Shown one piece after another: positions 17,445-27,490 of a stretch of DNA of 64,000 bases (positions are counted from its first letter, which is position 1; every line of letters begins with the position of its first letter). The translations under genes and the position numbers were made by a program. This DNA comes from Crateriforma conspicua (GTDB lineage Bacteria > Planctomycetota > Planctomycetia > Pirellulales > Pirellulaceae): positions 4,464,001 through 4,528,000 of the forward strand of contig NZ_CP036319.1 of the NCBI RefSeq assembly GCF_007752935.1, given 5' to 3'. A model generated the notes under the pieces. It did no database searches, was not told where the DNA came from, and worked only from the letters and a program-made list of their open reading frames with translations.

Positions 17445-18530
17445 ATTGCTAGCAACACTGTCATCACCAGTGTTCGATTCAGCTTCCGGATTCAGAATGC
17501 CACCTCATTAAAAACGCACAGTGGAAACGTGTCGACGCGAAGCAGAAACCGTCCACCCGATCACCATGCCAACAATGTACAAAACCTGCACGCACGCATG
17601 GGCGGTGGCGTTTCAAACCGTTGTCTTGAAGCCCACAAATTGGCAAACGCCGTGTTCGTACGGATCTCCGGTGCATTGGCAATTTCTTCGAAAAATTCTT
17701 GGCCCATGATCGCTCGTGTTTTACCGAGCCAACGAGCCGAGTCCGATCGAATTGTACGATCGGTCGCAGCGATCGTTGTTGACATTCCAAAGGGGCAAGC
17801 GCACATTCTTCCCGTCATCGACATGGATCGTTCACGCAAGGAACGGTCGCTTCTTTTCAGCGCGGAGTCATCCACATGCTTCTTGTCTGCGACTCGACTT
17901 TGGTTTGCTTCAACCGGTCGACCCAGCTTCCCAAGGTCGCGCCAGACACCCGTTGATTTTCAACGTGCTGTTGATTGCTGATGGCATGACGCCGCCGAAA
18001 CTTTTGGCACGGCAACAACGCACTCTTGGTTCGGAAACTTTGCTTCCGGCCGATCCCTGCGAAACCATGACGCGACGCAGCGGTTGAAGGCAGAAGAGTT
18101 TCGAGCCGACGTTCCGATCAAGGGAGAGGGCATGATGGAACGCGCCTGCGGATAATGCTTCCGCGGTACATGGACGTCGCTCCCTTTTTTTTCGGATCCG
18201 CGAACTCACGTCGGACTTTAAAACGATTGGTTTTAAAACGTTTGGTTCGCTCCGGTGCAACAGATGGTCACCAACGCTTGATGAATCGGCATCACTACTG
18301 AAATTCCCGCCTGGAATGGATGCCCAAGGTCTTCGGACCCGGAACGGCGGATGCGAGCCGGCTTTGCATGATGCAAAGTCGGCTCGTTTCATTTGGCGCC
18401 GTCATGGACGCGTCTTTTCGCTCTTTTGCCCGCCGATTCGCAAACGCGAATGTGCGGTGATGCGCAGTTGTCACAGATAATCTTGGTTGCACCATCACCG
18501 CATGATTTCGGCCTTGGCGAAGGTCCTGAT
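17445..18530. other. 1.1-kb region without a supported gene
   Basis: Reading frames of up to 160 codons exist, but none has a ribosome site, family motif or balanced amino-acid usage. It contains a near-tandem pair of 14-15-mers (two ttttaaaacgNttgg-like units at about 18218-18246) and a strong inverted repeat at 18355-18385. It separates two minus-strand genes, so it would hold the promoter of the glycosyltransferase and the 3' side of the esterase gene. Confidence 0.4.
18355..18385. repeat. Long inverted repeat, hairpin of about 14 bp
   Basis: Arms GAGCCGgCTTTGCAT and ATGCAAAGtCGGCTC pair almost perfectly (one G-T opposition) around a single base. A TTTC run follows on the plus strand. It lies about 150 bp outside the esterase gene end. 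It could be a terminator, a small-RNA end or a protein site. Confidence 0.55.
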
Positions 18531-20141
18531 CTACAGTCGCGGCTTGGGTGGCTTCGCCGGCGGTGACGATTCATCGTGTCCCACCAATTGCAGGTCACGT
18601 GCGAAGATGTCGTCGCCACAAACAACAAACAAGGTTTGCATGTCTTCGCCCCCGAACGCGCAATCACGCATCCGACCACCGGCGACCGGACGGTTCAGAA
18701 TGGCGTGAACGCGCCCCGGTTGATCAAAGATTTGAACACCCAAATCCGTGGCGACCACCAAACGTCCTTCACGCGTCATCGCCGCGCCGGCCGCAACGGG
18801 ATCCGTCGCATCGACTGCTTGATGCAAGAATGAATACGGTTGACCGTCGACAAGATTTCCGTCTGGATCGATTCGGTACGACCACACGTAACGTCCGCCC
18901 GCATCGGTGACCAACAAGAACCGACGATCCGGCGTCACGGCCAACCCGGCGGGCCGCGACGGACACGGACGAACGCTTGCACCGGAGCCGCCGTCGACGA
19001 ACTGAGTCAGCGTTCCCTTCTGTGGATCGGCTTGGTATCGGAGATCACCGACACGAATCTGGTCGCCACGACGATCCATGTTTTGGCGAATGGACTCGGG
19101 GGCTTCATCGATGCTGACCGATCGCCAGCTTTCACCCGCGATGGTGATGTCTTTTAATTCCGGATGGGATGTGGTGTCGGTGGTGATGGGCGTTTGCCAG
19201 TCGGCCCACAACCACTTCATCGCGTCAGGAAAAATCGCACTTCCGTGTTTGCCGTTATGGCCGCCTTCGCCCCAAACGTTTTCCACGTCGTATCCGGCCC
19301 ACTGCAGCGCGGACAACATGGTTCGGTTGGCGTTCCACCAGTCGCCGGCGTAGATGTTCAAATCGTTGCTGCCGTCCTGCAAGAAGATCTTCAGCGGTTT
19401 CGGTTCGGTCTTTCGAATCATCGTCGGATAATTGTGACCGCCCCGAAGACCGACATACGTGCCAACGGTGCTGAAGACACGGCGAAACTGATCCGGCCGA
19501 TGCCAGGCGACGCCCAGCGCGGCGATGGCGCCGCTGCTGCTGCCGCCGATCGCACGCAGATTCGGATCGTCCGTCAAACGATACTTTTTGCCGACGGTGG
19601 GCAAGATTTCGTCGATGACAAACCGGGCGTATCGATCGCTGACGGAATCGTATTCGAAACTGCGATTGAATCGATCCTGTGATTCCGCATCACCGCCCGG
19701 CACGACGCCGGGATTGATACAGATGGCGATCGTGACGGGCATTTCGCCACGATGGATCAAATTGTCGAACACGTTGGGCAGGGCCCAGGTGCTGTTTTTG
19801 CGGACGTATTTCTGGCCATCCTGGAACACCATCACCGCCGCCGGTTCGGTACCGTCGTACTGTGATGGGACGTAAACGAAGTAATCGCGGTGAGTGCCGG
19901 GGTAAATCTTGCTGTCGTTCCAGGTGTGCGCGGTGACTTCACCACGCGGGACGCTGTCTTGGGCAACCGCATCGGGATGCACGGGATACGATTCGGCGAC
20001 TTGGGCATTCAGCGGGGCGGCCGAAACCGCGGCCAACAGGAACAGGCCGCTGCAGCGGGTCAAAACCTGGCGTGTCATCGTCGTGGCGGTGCCAGCGGCG
20101 TGACTGGCGGCGGGAAGGGAAGTGTGGCGGGGCGTTTTCAT
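18531..20141 (-). CDS. Secreted esterase fused to SMP-30/gluconolactonase-like propeller
   Basis: The product of about 536 residues has two domains. After a signal peptide (hydrophobic SGLFLLAAVSAAPLNAQ) comes an enterochelin-esterase/esterase-D-like alpha/beta hydrolase with nucleophile Ser in GGSSSGA near residue 202, an acid in LQDGSND near 262 and a His in GEGGHNGKHG near 295. Residues about 370-530 form an SMP-30-like beta-propeller (GLAVTPDRRFLLVTDAGGRYVWSYR). Substrate is unknown; the joining suggests a polysaccharide ester or lactone outside the cytoplasm. ATG 20141 is used; ATG 20078 (MTRQVLTRCSG) would give a more standard short signal peptide. It is divergent from the rhomboid gene, with 117 bp between starts. 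Confidence 0.8.
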   Translation of the reverse strand: MKTPRHTSLPAASHAAGTATTMTRQVLTRCSGLFLLAAVSAAPLNAQVAESYPVHPDAVAQDSVPRGEVTAHTWNDSKIYPGTHRDYFVYVPSQYDGTEPAAVMVFQDGQKYVRKNSTWALPNVFDNLIHRGEMPVTIAICINPGVVPGGDAESQDRFNRSFEYDSVSDRYARFVIDEILPTVGKKYRLTDDPNLRAIGGSSSGAIAALGVAWHRPDQFRRVFSTVGTYVGLRGGHNYPTMIRKTEPKPLKIFLQDGSNDLNIYAGDWWNANRTMLSALQWAGYDVENVWGEGGHNGKHGSAIFPDAMKWLWADWQTPITTDTTSHPELKDITIAGESWRSVSIDEAPESIRQNMDRRGDQIRVGDLRYQADPQKGTLTQFVDGGSGASVRPCPSRPAGLAVTPDRRFLLVTDAGGRYVWSYRIDPDGNLVDGQPYSFLHQAVDATDPVAAGAAMTREGRLVVATDLGVQIFDQPGRVHAILNRPVAGGRMRDCAFGGEDMQTLFVVCGDDIFARDLQLVGHDESSPPAKPPKPRL

Positions 20142-20258
20142 GGGGCGTTCCAAGAAAGCGGTTGTCGGTGTGAAATCGTGACAGGGCGATCGGCCGCGGA
20201 ACGGTTCCGAGGTCGAATCCGCATCGCATCACGCAGCGTCAACGTTAACCCAAAGCCA

Positions 20259-21029
20259 ATGATCCCGCTTCGCGACGACATCCCCAGCCGAACCACGCCG
20301 TTGGTCAATTACCTGATCATTGCGATTTGCACGATCGCTTTTTTGGCTCAGGTCGCATCGGTGGATTCCGGCAACACGATCGTCCAGCGGTTCGGAATGG
20401 TGCCGCTGCGGTTGAGCGAACCGAACAAGGAAATCGTCGTCCCTCAAGCCGAAGTCGTCTCCACGCCCTTCGGCCCTCGCCAAGTGATCACCGAAAAAGT
20501 GTTGCCGCCGCCGGCGGTTCCGGCTTGGGCGACGATTTTGACGTGCATGTTTCTGCACGGCGGCTGGATGCATTTCCTGGGGAATATGTGGTTTTTGTAC
20601 ATCTTCGGCGACAACGTCGAAGACCGGCTTGGTCCGCTGGGATATGCGATCGCGTATTTGGGGACCGGAGTGGCGGCAGGGCTGGCCCACTATTTCGCGG
20701 ATCCGTCCAGCCCGGTGCCGACGATCGGTGCCAGCGGTGCGATCGCCGGGGTGATGGGGGCCTACGCGTTTCTGTACCCGCACGCTCGAGTGCTGGCGGT
20801 GCTGCCGATTTTCATCTTCATCCAGACGTTTGTTGTTCCCGCACCCGTGTTTTTGGGGATCTGGTTTTTGCTGCAGACTTTCAGCGGGATCGGGTCGACG
20901 ATGGGCGGCCAGGCGGGCGGCGTGGCCTGGTGGGCACACGTGGGCGGGTTTGTGGCCGGTGGGCTGGTTGCTTTAGTGGTGGGCCGTTCACCGCTTGCGC
21001 ATGACGCGGTGACCGAGCGGCGATTTTGA
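20259..21029 (+). CDS. Rhomboid-family intramembrane serine protease
   Basis: The 256-residue product has about six membrane helices. The catalytic Ser159 lies in GASGAIAG and His227 in WAHVGG, and the first loop carries HGGWMHFLGNMWFLYIFGDNVED, the rhomboid signature. It would cleave within the membrane segments of single-pass substrates. A long hydrophilic insert (residues 48-88, with FGPRQVITEKVLPPP) sits between helix 1 and the first loop, as in other bacterial members of this subgroup. ATG 20259 starts MIPLRDDIPSRT, the usual N-terminus of this group. Overlapping sequence further upstream in frame belongs to the opposite strand. Confidence 0.92.
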   Translation: MIPLRDDIPSRTTPLVNYLIIAICTIAFLAQVASVDSGNTIVQRFGMVPLRLSEPNKEIVVPQAEVVSTPFGPRQVITEKVLPPPAVPAWATILTCMFLHGGWMHFLGNMWFLYIFGDNVEDRLGPLGYAIAYLGTGVAAGLAHYFADPSSPVPTIGASGAIAGVMGAYAFLYPHARVLAVLPIFIFIQTFVVPAPVFLGIWFLLQTFSGIGSTMGGQAGGVAWWAHVGGFVAGGLVALVVGRSPLAHDAVTERRF

Positions 21030-21271
21030 CGCAGACTGCCAGTCCGACCGACGGCCCAGGTGCCGAAGCCGACTGGATCGCCGCAAGTCATTCACATCAT
21101 TCGACTTGTGACACAAAAAAAGGTTTCGGCACGGCACTTGCAACATTGGCGTGCGCCAGCGACCGGGCTGCCAGTACGGCGGTGCGTCGCGTCAAACCAT
21201 ATCGGCCCAACGAATCTTACGATTCACAACCTCACGATTCTTCGAACCGTCATTGCAAAGGTGTCACGGAA

Positions 21272-21589
21272 ATGGCAACTGCCACGAAATCAAAGTCCAA
21301 CGTCAAGCTTCAGCCCCTCGGGGAACGCATCGTGGTGCAACGTGAAGAAAGCGAAGACGTCACCGCCGGCGGCATCGTGCTGCCCGATTCGGCCAAAGAA
21401 AAGCCGGCCCGAGGCGTGGTCATCGCCGTCGGAACCGGAAAGCTTTTGGACGACGGCAGCCGCAGCGAAAGCCAGTTGAAGGACGGCGACCGCGTGCTGT
21501 TCAGCAGCTATGCGGGTGAAAGCGTCGAAGTCGGCGACGTGGAATACCTGTTGATGCGTGAAGACGACGTCTTGGCCGTCATCGAATGA
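21272..21589 (+). CDS. groES: Co-chaperonin GroES
   Basis: The 105-residue product, with family landmarks LQPLGERIVVQREE, TAGGIVLPDSAKEKP, GDRVLFSSYAG and DVLAVIE, forms the heptameric lid of GroEL. The start ATG 21272 gives the usual length plus a 10-residue basic N-terminal extension (MATATKSKSN). An AAGGTG lies 11 bases upstream. It is followed by groEL after 95 bp. The 240 bp before it holds no clear CIRCE or sigma-32 site. Confidence 0.97.
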   Translation: MATATKSKSNVKLQPLGERIVVQREESEDVTAGGIVLPDSAKEKPARGVVIAVGTGKLLDDGSRSESQLKDGDRVLFSSYAGESVEVGDVEYLLMREDDVLAVIE

Positions 21590-21678
21590 TCCGGACCGCC
21601 GGAGGCCACTGAATTCGATCGCGGCATCCGGTCCCCGCCGTCCGAATACCAATTCATCTTTTGAAACAAGGTTTGTAA

Positions 21679-23301
<1,623 letters not shown>

Positions 23302-23369
23302 TCCCTTCGACCCAGTCGATCGAATCATCTTTCGATCGATCGAGTTACCGAGCCCCAACATCAAAATCG

Positions 23370-23405
23370 CGACTCGTCCGACCCGCTCGGACGAGTCGTT
23401 TTTTT
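23370..23405 (+). terminator. Intrinsic terminator of groESL
   Basis: A perfect 12-bp stem CGACTCGTCCGA/TCGGACGAGTCG with a CCCGC loop is followed by seven T. It lies 68 bp after the groEL stop. This is the best textbook terminator in the window. Confidence 0.93.
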
Positions 23406-23551
23406 GTTGTGTTGGTCGGCGACGCCCGCGATCGCTGCGGAAGGCGGATCTTATCAACGCTTGGGCATTGACGACGCGGACGGCTTGTCGCCAACCGGGG
23501 CACCCATCGAACAGCTATTCGCCGGCATCGTCGCCCCAACGACCGATCTTG

Positions 23552-24220
23552 ATGGACAATGCGACCAATGCCGCCGACCAGGGACTTCACTGGTTGGCCG
23601 ATCACGGCGACACGCTTTACCGATTCGCATTGCATCGGGTCAGTGATCCGGCCACCGCCGAGGACTTGGTCCAAGAGACGTTTTTGGCGGCGATTCGGTG
23701 TCAAAGGTCCCCGGCCGATGGCGATGATCGGGGCAGCGATTCGGGATCAGACGTTGACGAAATCCGCTGCGTGCAAGCTTGGCTGATCGGAATCTTGAAA
23801 CACAAGATTTGCGACCATTTTCGCCAAGCCCGCCGCCAGAATGCGACTGGTGATCCGGACGCCGGGCCGACTTGGAAATCCATCGACACAGACAACATTG
23901 CGCCGGCGACCGACCAGCCCGATCCGTCGGCTTCGCTGGACCAGGCGGAGTTTCGCGATGCGTTGGCGGCCTGCATCGAACGGTTGCCGATTGCAATCGG
24001 CCAAGCAATCCGTTTGACTTTGGTGGGCGGACTGGACGCCGCCGAAAGCAGCGAACTACTGGGCATTTCACGCGATGCGTTGGCGGCCCGACTGTATCGG
24101 GGACGCCTGGCGCTGCGACAATGCTTGACGCGAACCTGGTCGACCGAGACCGACGACGAAAACCATGCGCGGCCGACCAAGCCCCCCGGGACCATCGCGG
24201 TGACAAAGAAATCCGAATGA
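23552..24220 (+). CDS. ECF-like RNA polymerase sigma factor
   Basis: The 222-residue product has sigma region 2 (DTLYRFALHRVSDPATAEDLVQETFLAAIR, WLIGILKHKICDHFRQ) and region 4 (RLPIAIGQAIRLTLVGGLDAAESSELLGISRDALAARLYRGRLALRQCL). A short acidic insert separates them. It would direct RNA polymerase to a specific regulon. The ATG at 23552 is the first in frame that gives a family-like N-terminus; no strong ribosome site is seen. It overlaps the next gene by 4 bp (ATGA), the typical translational coupling of a sigma/anti-sigma pair. Confidence 0.88.
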   Translation: MDNATNAADQGLHWLADHGDTLYRFALHRVSDPATAEDLVQETFLAAIRCQRSPADGDDRGSDSGSDVDEIRCVQAWLIGILKHKICDHFRQARRQNATGDPDAGPTWKSIDTDNIAPATDQPDPSASLDQAEFRDALAACIERLPIAIGQAIRLTLVGGLDAAESSELLGISRDALAARLYRGRLALRQCLTRTWSTETDDENHARPTKPPGTIAVTKKSE

Positions 24221-24576
24221 ATCGTTCCCTCGGACAAAATCTGCGGATGGTGCTGTCGCTTCGCTGCGACGAAAACCGGCATCTGCACAACCAGCGTCTG
24301 CTGCGTCGGTTGACCGCCACCGAGCGGTTCGCGATGTGGGGCCATTGGTTGGCCTGCGGCCCGTGCCGCCGCTTGATCCGTCAATTGTCCCGAATCGATC
24401 ATGCGGCCCGGCGTCTGGGCGACGACTTGCAACGCAACCGTGAAGGCCAATCAACGTTGCCGTCCGATTCATATGACCGCATCGCCCGGGCCATTCATTC
24501 GGCATCCCCCCGCCCAACCCGCGGCGTCGATCCACCCCGTGAATCCGGCCAGGACCGTGGCAGGGACGACGACTGA
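24217..24576 (+). CDS. Putative zinc-binding anti-sigma factor
   Basis: The 119-residue product has the pattern His43-x3-Cys47-x2-Cys50 (HWLACGPC), the core of zinc-binding anti-sigma domains, and basic helical segments around it. It overlaps the sigma factor stop by ATGA, so it is cotranslated and likely binds that sigma factor. No membrane helix is seen, so it would be cytosolic, unlike many anti-sigmas. The C-terminal 35 residues are Pro/Arg/Asp-rich and disordered. Confidence 0.75.
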   Translation: MNRSLGQNLRMVLSLRCDENRHLHNQRLLRRLTATERFAMWGHWLACGPCRRLIRQLSRIDHAARRLGDDLQRNREGQSTLPSDSYDRIARAIHSASPRPTRGVDPPRESGQDRGRDDD

Positions 24577-24744
24577 AACGCCGCAGCCGAAGGCGAAAGG
24601 CAACGAACGGAAAGTTTTTTCTGATTTTGACGCAGATTCTGCGTCATCGCTCGGCTGCTGCAGCGACTACGCCCAAAACGGGATGCCGTCGGAAGACCCA
24701 TCGCCGTTGATTTGGTCCTTCCTTTTCACGCTGCAGCTAACACC

Positions 24745-25596
24745 ATGCGAATTTCTTCTCTGTGCCGATCGGCGCTGGCTTTGACCCTGACTTTGGCTTG
24801 CGGAAGCCTTCACCACGCCCATGCGGCCACCATCCAAGTGACGATTGAAAACTTGGGACTGGACGGCAGCACGCACGTCACCCCAGTGTTCATCGGATTC
24901 GGCGACGGAACCTTCACACCGTTCACCCCCGGACAATCGGCGACCACCGCGATTGAACGCTTGGCCGAAGACGGCAACACCGGTCCACTGGAATCCGCTT
25001 TTCCCTTTCCATCGGAAAATCGCACCACGCTGGTCCAGGGTGACGGCCCGCCGACGTTCGACGCCGGCGAATCGGCGACCGCGACGTTTGATATCGATCT
25101 GAATGGTGGGGCCAATCGATTGTTGCTGGCGACCATGTTGTTGCCGACCAACGACTGGTTCATCGCGACCCAAGGCAACGGTGTCGACCTGTCCGGTTTG
25201 ACCGCGTCATCACCGATCAGTTTTGAACTGAATCGTTTGTACGACGCGGGAACGGAAGTCAACGACTTTGCCACGTCAGCGGCCAACGGACTGTTCGGGC
25301 TGTCCGGCGGTCAAACGGGACCCGACATTGGCACCGACGAAAACGGCGTGGTGACTTTCCTGGGTGAAATCGGCATCAACGATCGGCTGGCTGACTTCGA
25401 AGGAAGCGACCCGTTCGACGGCCGTCCGGTGGATTTCAATCCGACGCTGTCACCGCTGCGGGTCACCGTGTCGGCCGTGCCGGAACCGGCAACCTGTGTG
25501 GCGGCGGGCGCATTCGCGATCGGCGGCTTGGTGGCACAGCGTCGTCGCCGACGCAAAGACCGATCGCAGAGGTCCAAGACAGATCCGGCGTCCTGA
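24745..25596 (+). CDS. Spondin-domain protein with PEP-CTERM sorting signal
   Basis: The 283-residue product begins with a signal peptide (MRISSLCRSALALTLTLACG, cleavage after AHA). A spondin-N-like domain follows (IQVTIENLGLDGSTHVTPVF, FGDGTFTPF, ERLAEDGNTGPLESAF). The C-terminus is a PEP-CTERM signal: VPEPA, a hydrophobic stretch and RRRRRK. PEP-CTERM proteins are thought to be processed by an exosortase and placed on the surface or in the exopolysaccharide. It is 168 bp downstream of the sigma/anti-sigma pair, which could control it; that is inference. ATG 24745 is chosen by the signal peptide. Confidence 0.87.
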   Translation: MRISSLCRSALALTLTLACGSLHHAHAATIQVTIENLGLDGSTHVTPVFIGFGDGTFTPFTPGQSATTAIERLAEDGNTGPLESAFPFPSENRTTLVQGDGPPTFDAGESATATFDIDLNGGANRLLLATMLLPTNDWFIATQGNGVDLSGLTASSPISFELNRLYDAGTEVNDFATSAANGLFGLSGGQTGPDIGTDENGVVTFLGEIGINDRLADFEGSDPFDGRPVDFNPTLSPLRVTVSAVPEPATCVAAGAFAIGGLVAQRRRRRKDRSQRSKTDPAS

Positions 25597-25761
25597 TTCG
25601 ATACGGACAACGATGACGCAAACGGTTTGTCGCAGCCTTGTGCCTCTCAGGTATCGATCGCACGAAGTGATCAGTGGCTAGAATTGGGAAAAATTGACGT
25701 CGGCCGGTGCAACCTCATCAGCCGACGGATCTGATTTCCCAACGCTTTCTTACCGCCGTTC

Positions 25762-27462
25762 ATGATCTGCAAACCCAAGTCTGACGTCTTACCGTTCCGC
25801 CGGTTGGTCGCTGTCGCGATTGGTTCGTTATTGTGCACCTGCATCGCCACCGCCCAACATGCCGACATTCCGCGACCGGAAGCCTGGAACGACCTGGTTC
25901 CCGGCGGACGATTCATGGATCGATTCGAACCGATCCCGTTATTGCAACCTCGGGTAAGTGCGGGCTGGGGTGTGGATGGCGTATGGCAGCGCGACGTTCA
26001 AAACGGAATCGAAGACGAATCGTTTTCCTACTGGGGTGGCAACATCCTGCAGGACGACGACGGCCGGTTCCACCTGTTTGTTTGCCGCTGGGACGAAGAC
26101 CATCCCAAGGGCCACATGGCTTGGCGTGAATCGATCGTCGTCCGCGCGACATCCGACCATCGGCTGGGCCCTTACCGCGTCGCCGAGATCATCGGCCAGG
26201 GGCACAACCCCGAAGCTTATCGAACGGCCGATGGGCGAGTCGTTTGCTATGTGATCGATCGCAAGTTTGAGTGCCAAAGTTATGTCGGCCGATCCATCAC
26301 AGGCCCTTGGGAAAAGGTTACCCCGGTCTATGACACACGTGACCGAAAGGTCATCGCCAACCTGACCAACAACAGCTTCAGCCGACGAGAAGACGGTTCG
26401 TTTTTGATGGTCAATCGTGGTGGTGGCATGTGGGTCAGCCGCGACGGGCTGGCACCTTGGGAACAAATCACCCAAGGCAGCAATTACCCGAAAGTCGAAG
26501 GCCGGTTCGAAGACCCCGTGCTGTGGCGCAGCAACGTCCAATACCACATGATCGTCAACGACTGGTACGGCCGTATCGCGTACCATTTGCGCAGCAAGAA
26601 CGGTGTGCACTGGAAAGTGGATCCCGGCGAAGCCTACATGCCGGGGATCGCCGTTTCACAAGACGGCCAAAGCGACGACTGGTACAAGTACGAGCGGATC
26701 AAAATCTTTCAAGACGAACACGGTCGCGGCATCCAAGCCAATTTTGCCGTCATCGATTTCAGCAAGCACGATGACCTGCCCAACGACCAGCACAGTTCGA
26801 AAAATATCTCCATTCCGCTGAAGCCCGGACGCCTATTGACGCTATCCAACCCGACGGCGATCACCGACGACACCGCGGAGGTCCGCTTGCGAATCGATGC
26901 GGAAGAAGGCTTCGACCCGATCCGTGATCTGGACCTGGAAAGCCTGCGATTCGGTGCGCCGGAAGAAGTCGACTTTGGACGTGGCGCGACTCTGATTGGC
27001 ACTGAACACGATGATCGTGGGTTGGTCTTGATCTTCGCCGGTACAGACTGCAATTTCGAAGACCATAACTTCGCCGGTAAACTGATCGGCCGCACCCGCG
27101 ACGGTCAAATGACGTTCGGCTATTGCCGACTGCCTTGGGTCACGTATGTCGAACCGATCGTCACGGCAAAGCGTCCCGAAGCGATGGCCAACGATGCGGG
27201 CCTGTGGGTGTTGCGGATTCCGGTGGCCAACCACGGTCAAGTCGATGCGGCGGGATCAAAGATGTCCCTCCAAATCGACCAGACCGATCCCATCATTCTC
27301 GAATGCCCGCCGCTGAAACCCTATCAGTCGGCAAACGTTGTGGCCGCGATCCCGGATGACCTTCTGGACGGAAAGCCACACCAGGTGACGATCGGCTGTG
27401 GCATCGGGATCACCCGAACCAACGTCTTTGTCGCGGACAAGTTTCGATTGCCCGCGAAATGA
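25762..27462 (+). CDS. Secreted five-bladed propeller glycoside-hydrolase-like protein
   Basis: The 566-residue product has a signal peptide (FRRLVAVAIGSLLCTCIATAQ). Its central part resembles the GH43/GH32/GH117-like propeller fold (WGGNILQDDDGRFHLFVCRW, SYVGRSITGPWEKV, NNSFSRREDGSFLMVNRG, GRFEDPVLWRSNVQYHMIVNDW). The Asp and Glu in GRFEDPVLW are plausible active-site residues. The C-terminal ~200 residues are beta-rich and of unknown role. Planctomycetes use many such enzymes on sulfated algal polysaccharides; no sulfatase is next to this gene, so substrate is unknown. Confidence 0.72.
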   Translation: MICKPKSDVLPFRRLVAVAIGSLLCTCIATAQHADIPRPEAWNDLVPGGRFMDRFEPIPLLQPRVSAGWGVDGVWQRDVQNGIEDESFSYWGGNILQDDDGRFHLFVCRWDEDHPKGHMAWRESIVVRATSDHRLGPYRVAEIIGQGHNPEAYRTADGRVVCYVIDRKFECQSYVGRSITGPWEKVTPVYDTRDRKVIANLTNNSFSRREDGSFLMVNRGGGMWVSRDGLAPWEQITQGSNYPKVEGRFEDPVLWRSNVQYHMIVNDWYGRIAYHLRSKNGVHWKVDPGEAYMPGIAVSQDGQSDDWYKYERIKIFQDEHGRGIQANFAVIDFSKHDDLPNDQHSSKNISIPLKPGRLLTLSNPTAITDDTAEVRLRIDAEEGFDPIRDLDLESLRFGAPEEVDFGRGATLIGTEHDDRGLVLIFAGTDCNFEDHNFAGKLIGRTRDGQMTFGYCRLPWVTYVEPIVTAKRPEAMANDAGLWVLRIPVANHGQVDAAGSKMSLQIDQTDPIILECPPLKPYQSANVVAAIPDDLLDGKPHQVTIGCGIGITRTNVFVADKFRLPAK

Positions 27463-27490
27463 GTCGCCTGGTCCTGCAACCAGGGCACCG

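Noticed and set aside
17561-17875. 104-codon minus-strand frame in the gene-free stretch
   Set aside because: A piece (GQEFFEEIANAPEIRTNTAF) looks protein-like, but there is no ribosome site, no family and the rest is Arg/Ser/Thr-rich.
16902-17981. 359-codon plus-strand frame opposite the glycosyltransferase
   Set aside because: The frame lies antisense to a gene with clear GT2 motifs, and its composition is Arg/Gln/His-rich as expected of a shadow.
21030-21271. CIRCE-like element before groES
   Set aside because: Segments such as ggcacttgcaac...ggcgtgcgcc have some symmetry but do not match TTAGCACTC-N9-GAGTGCTAA in enough positions.
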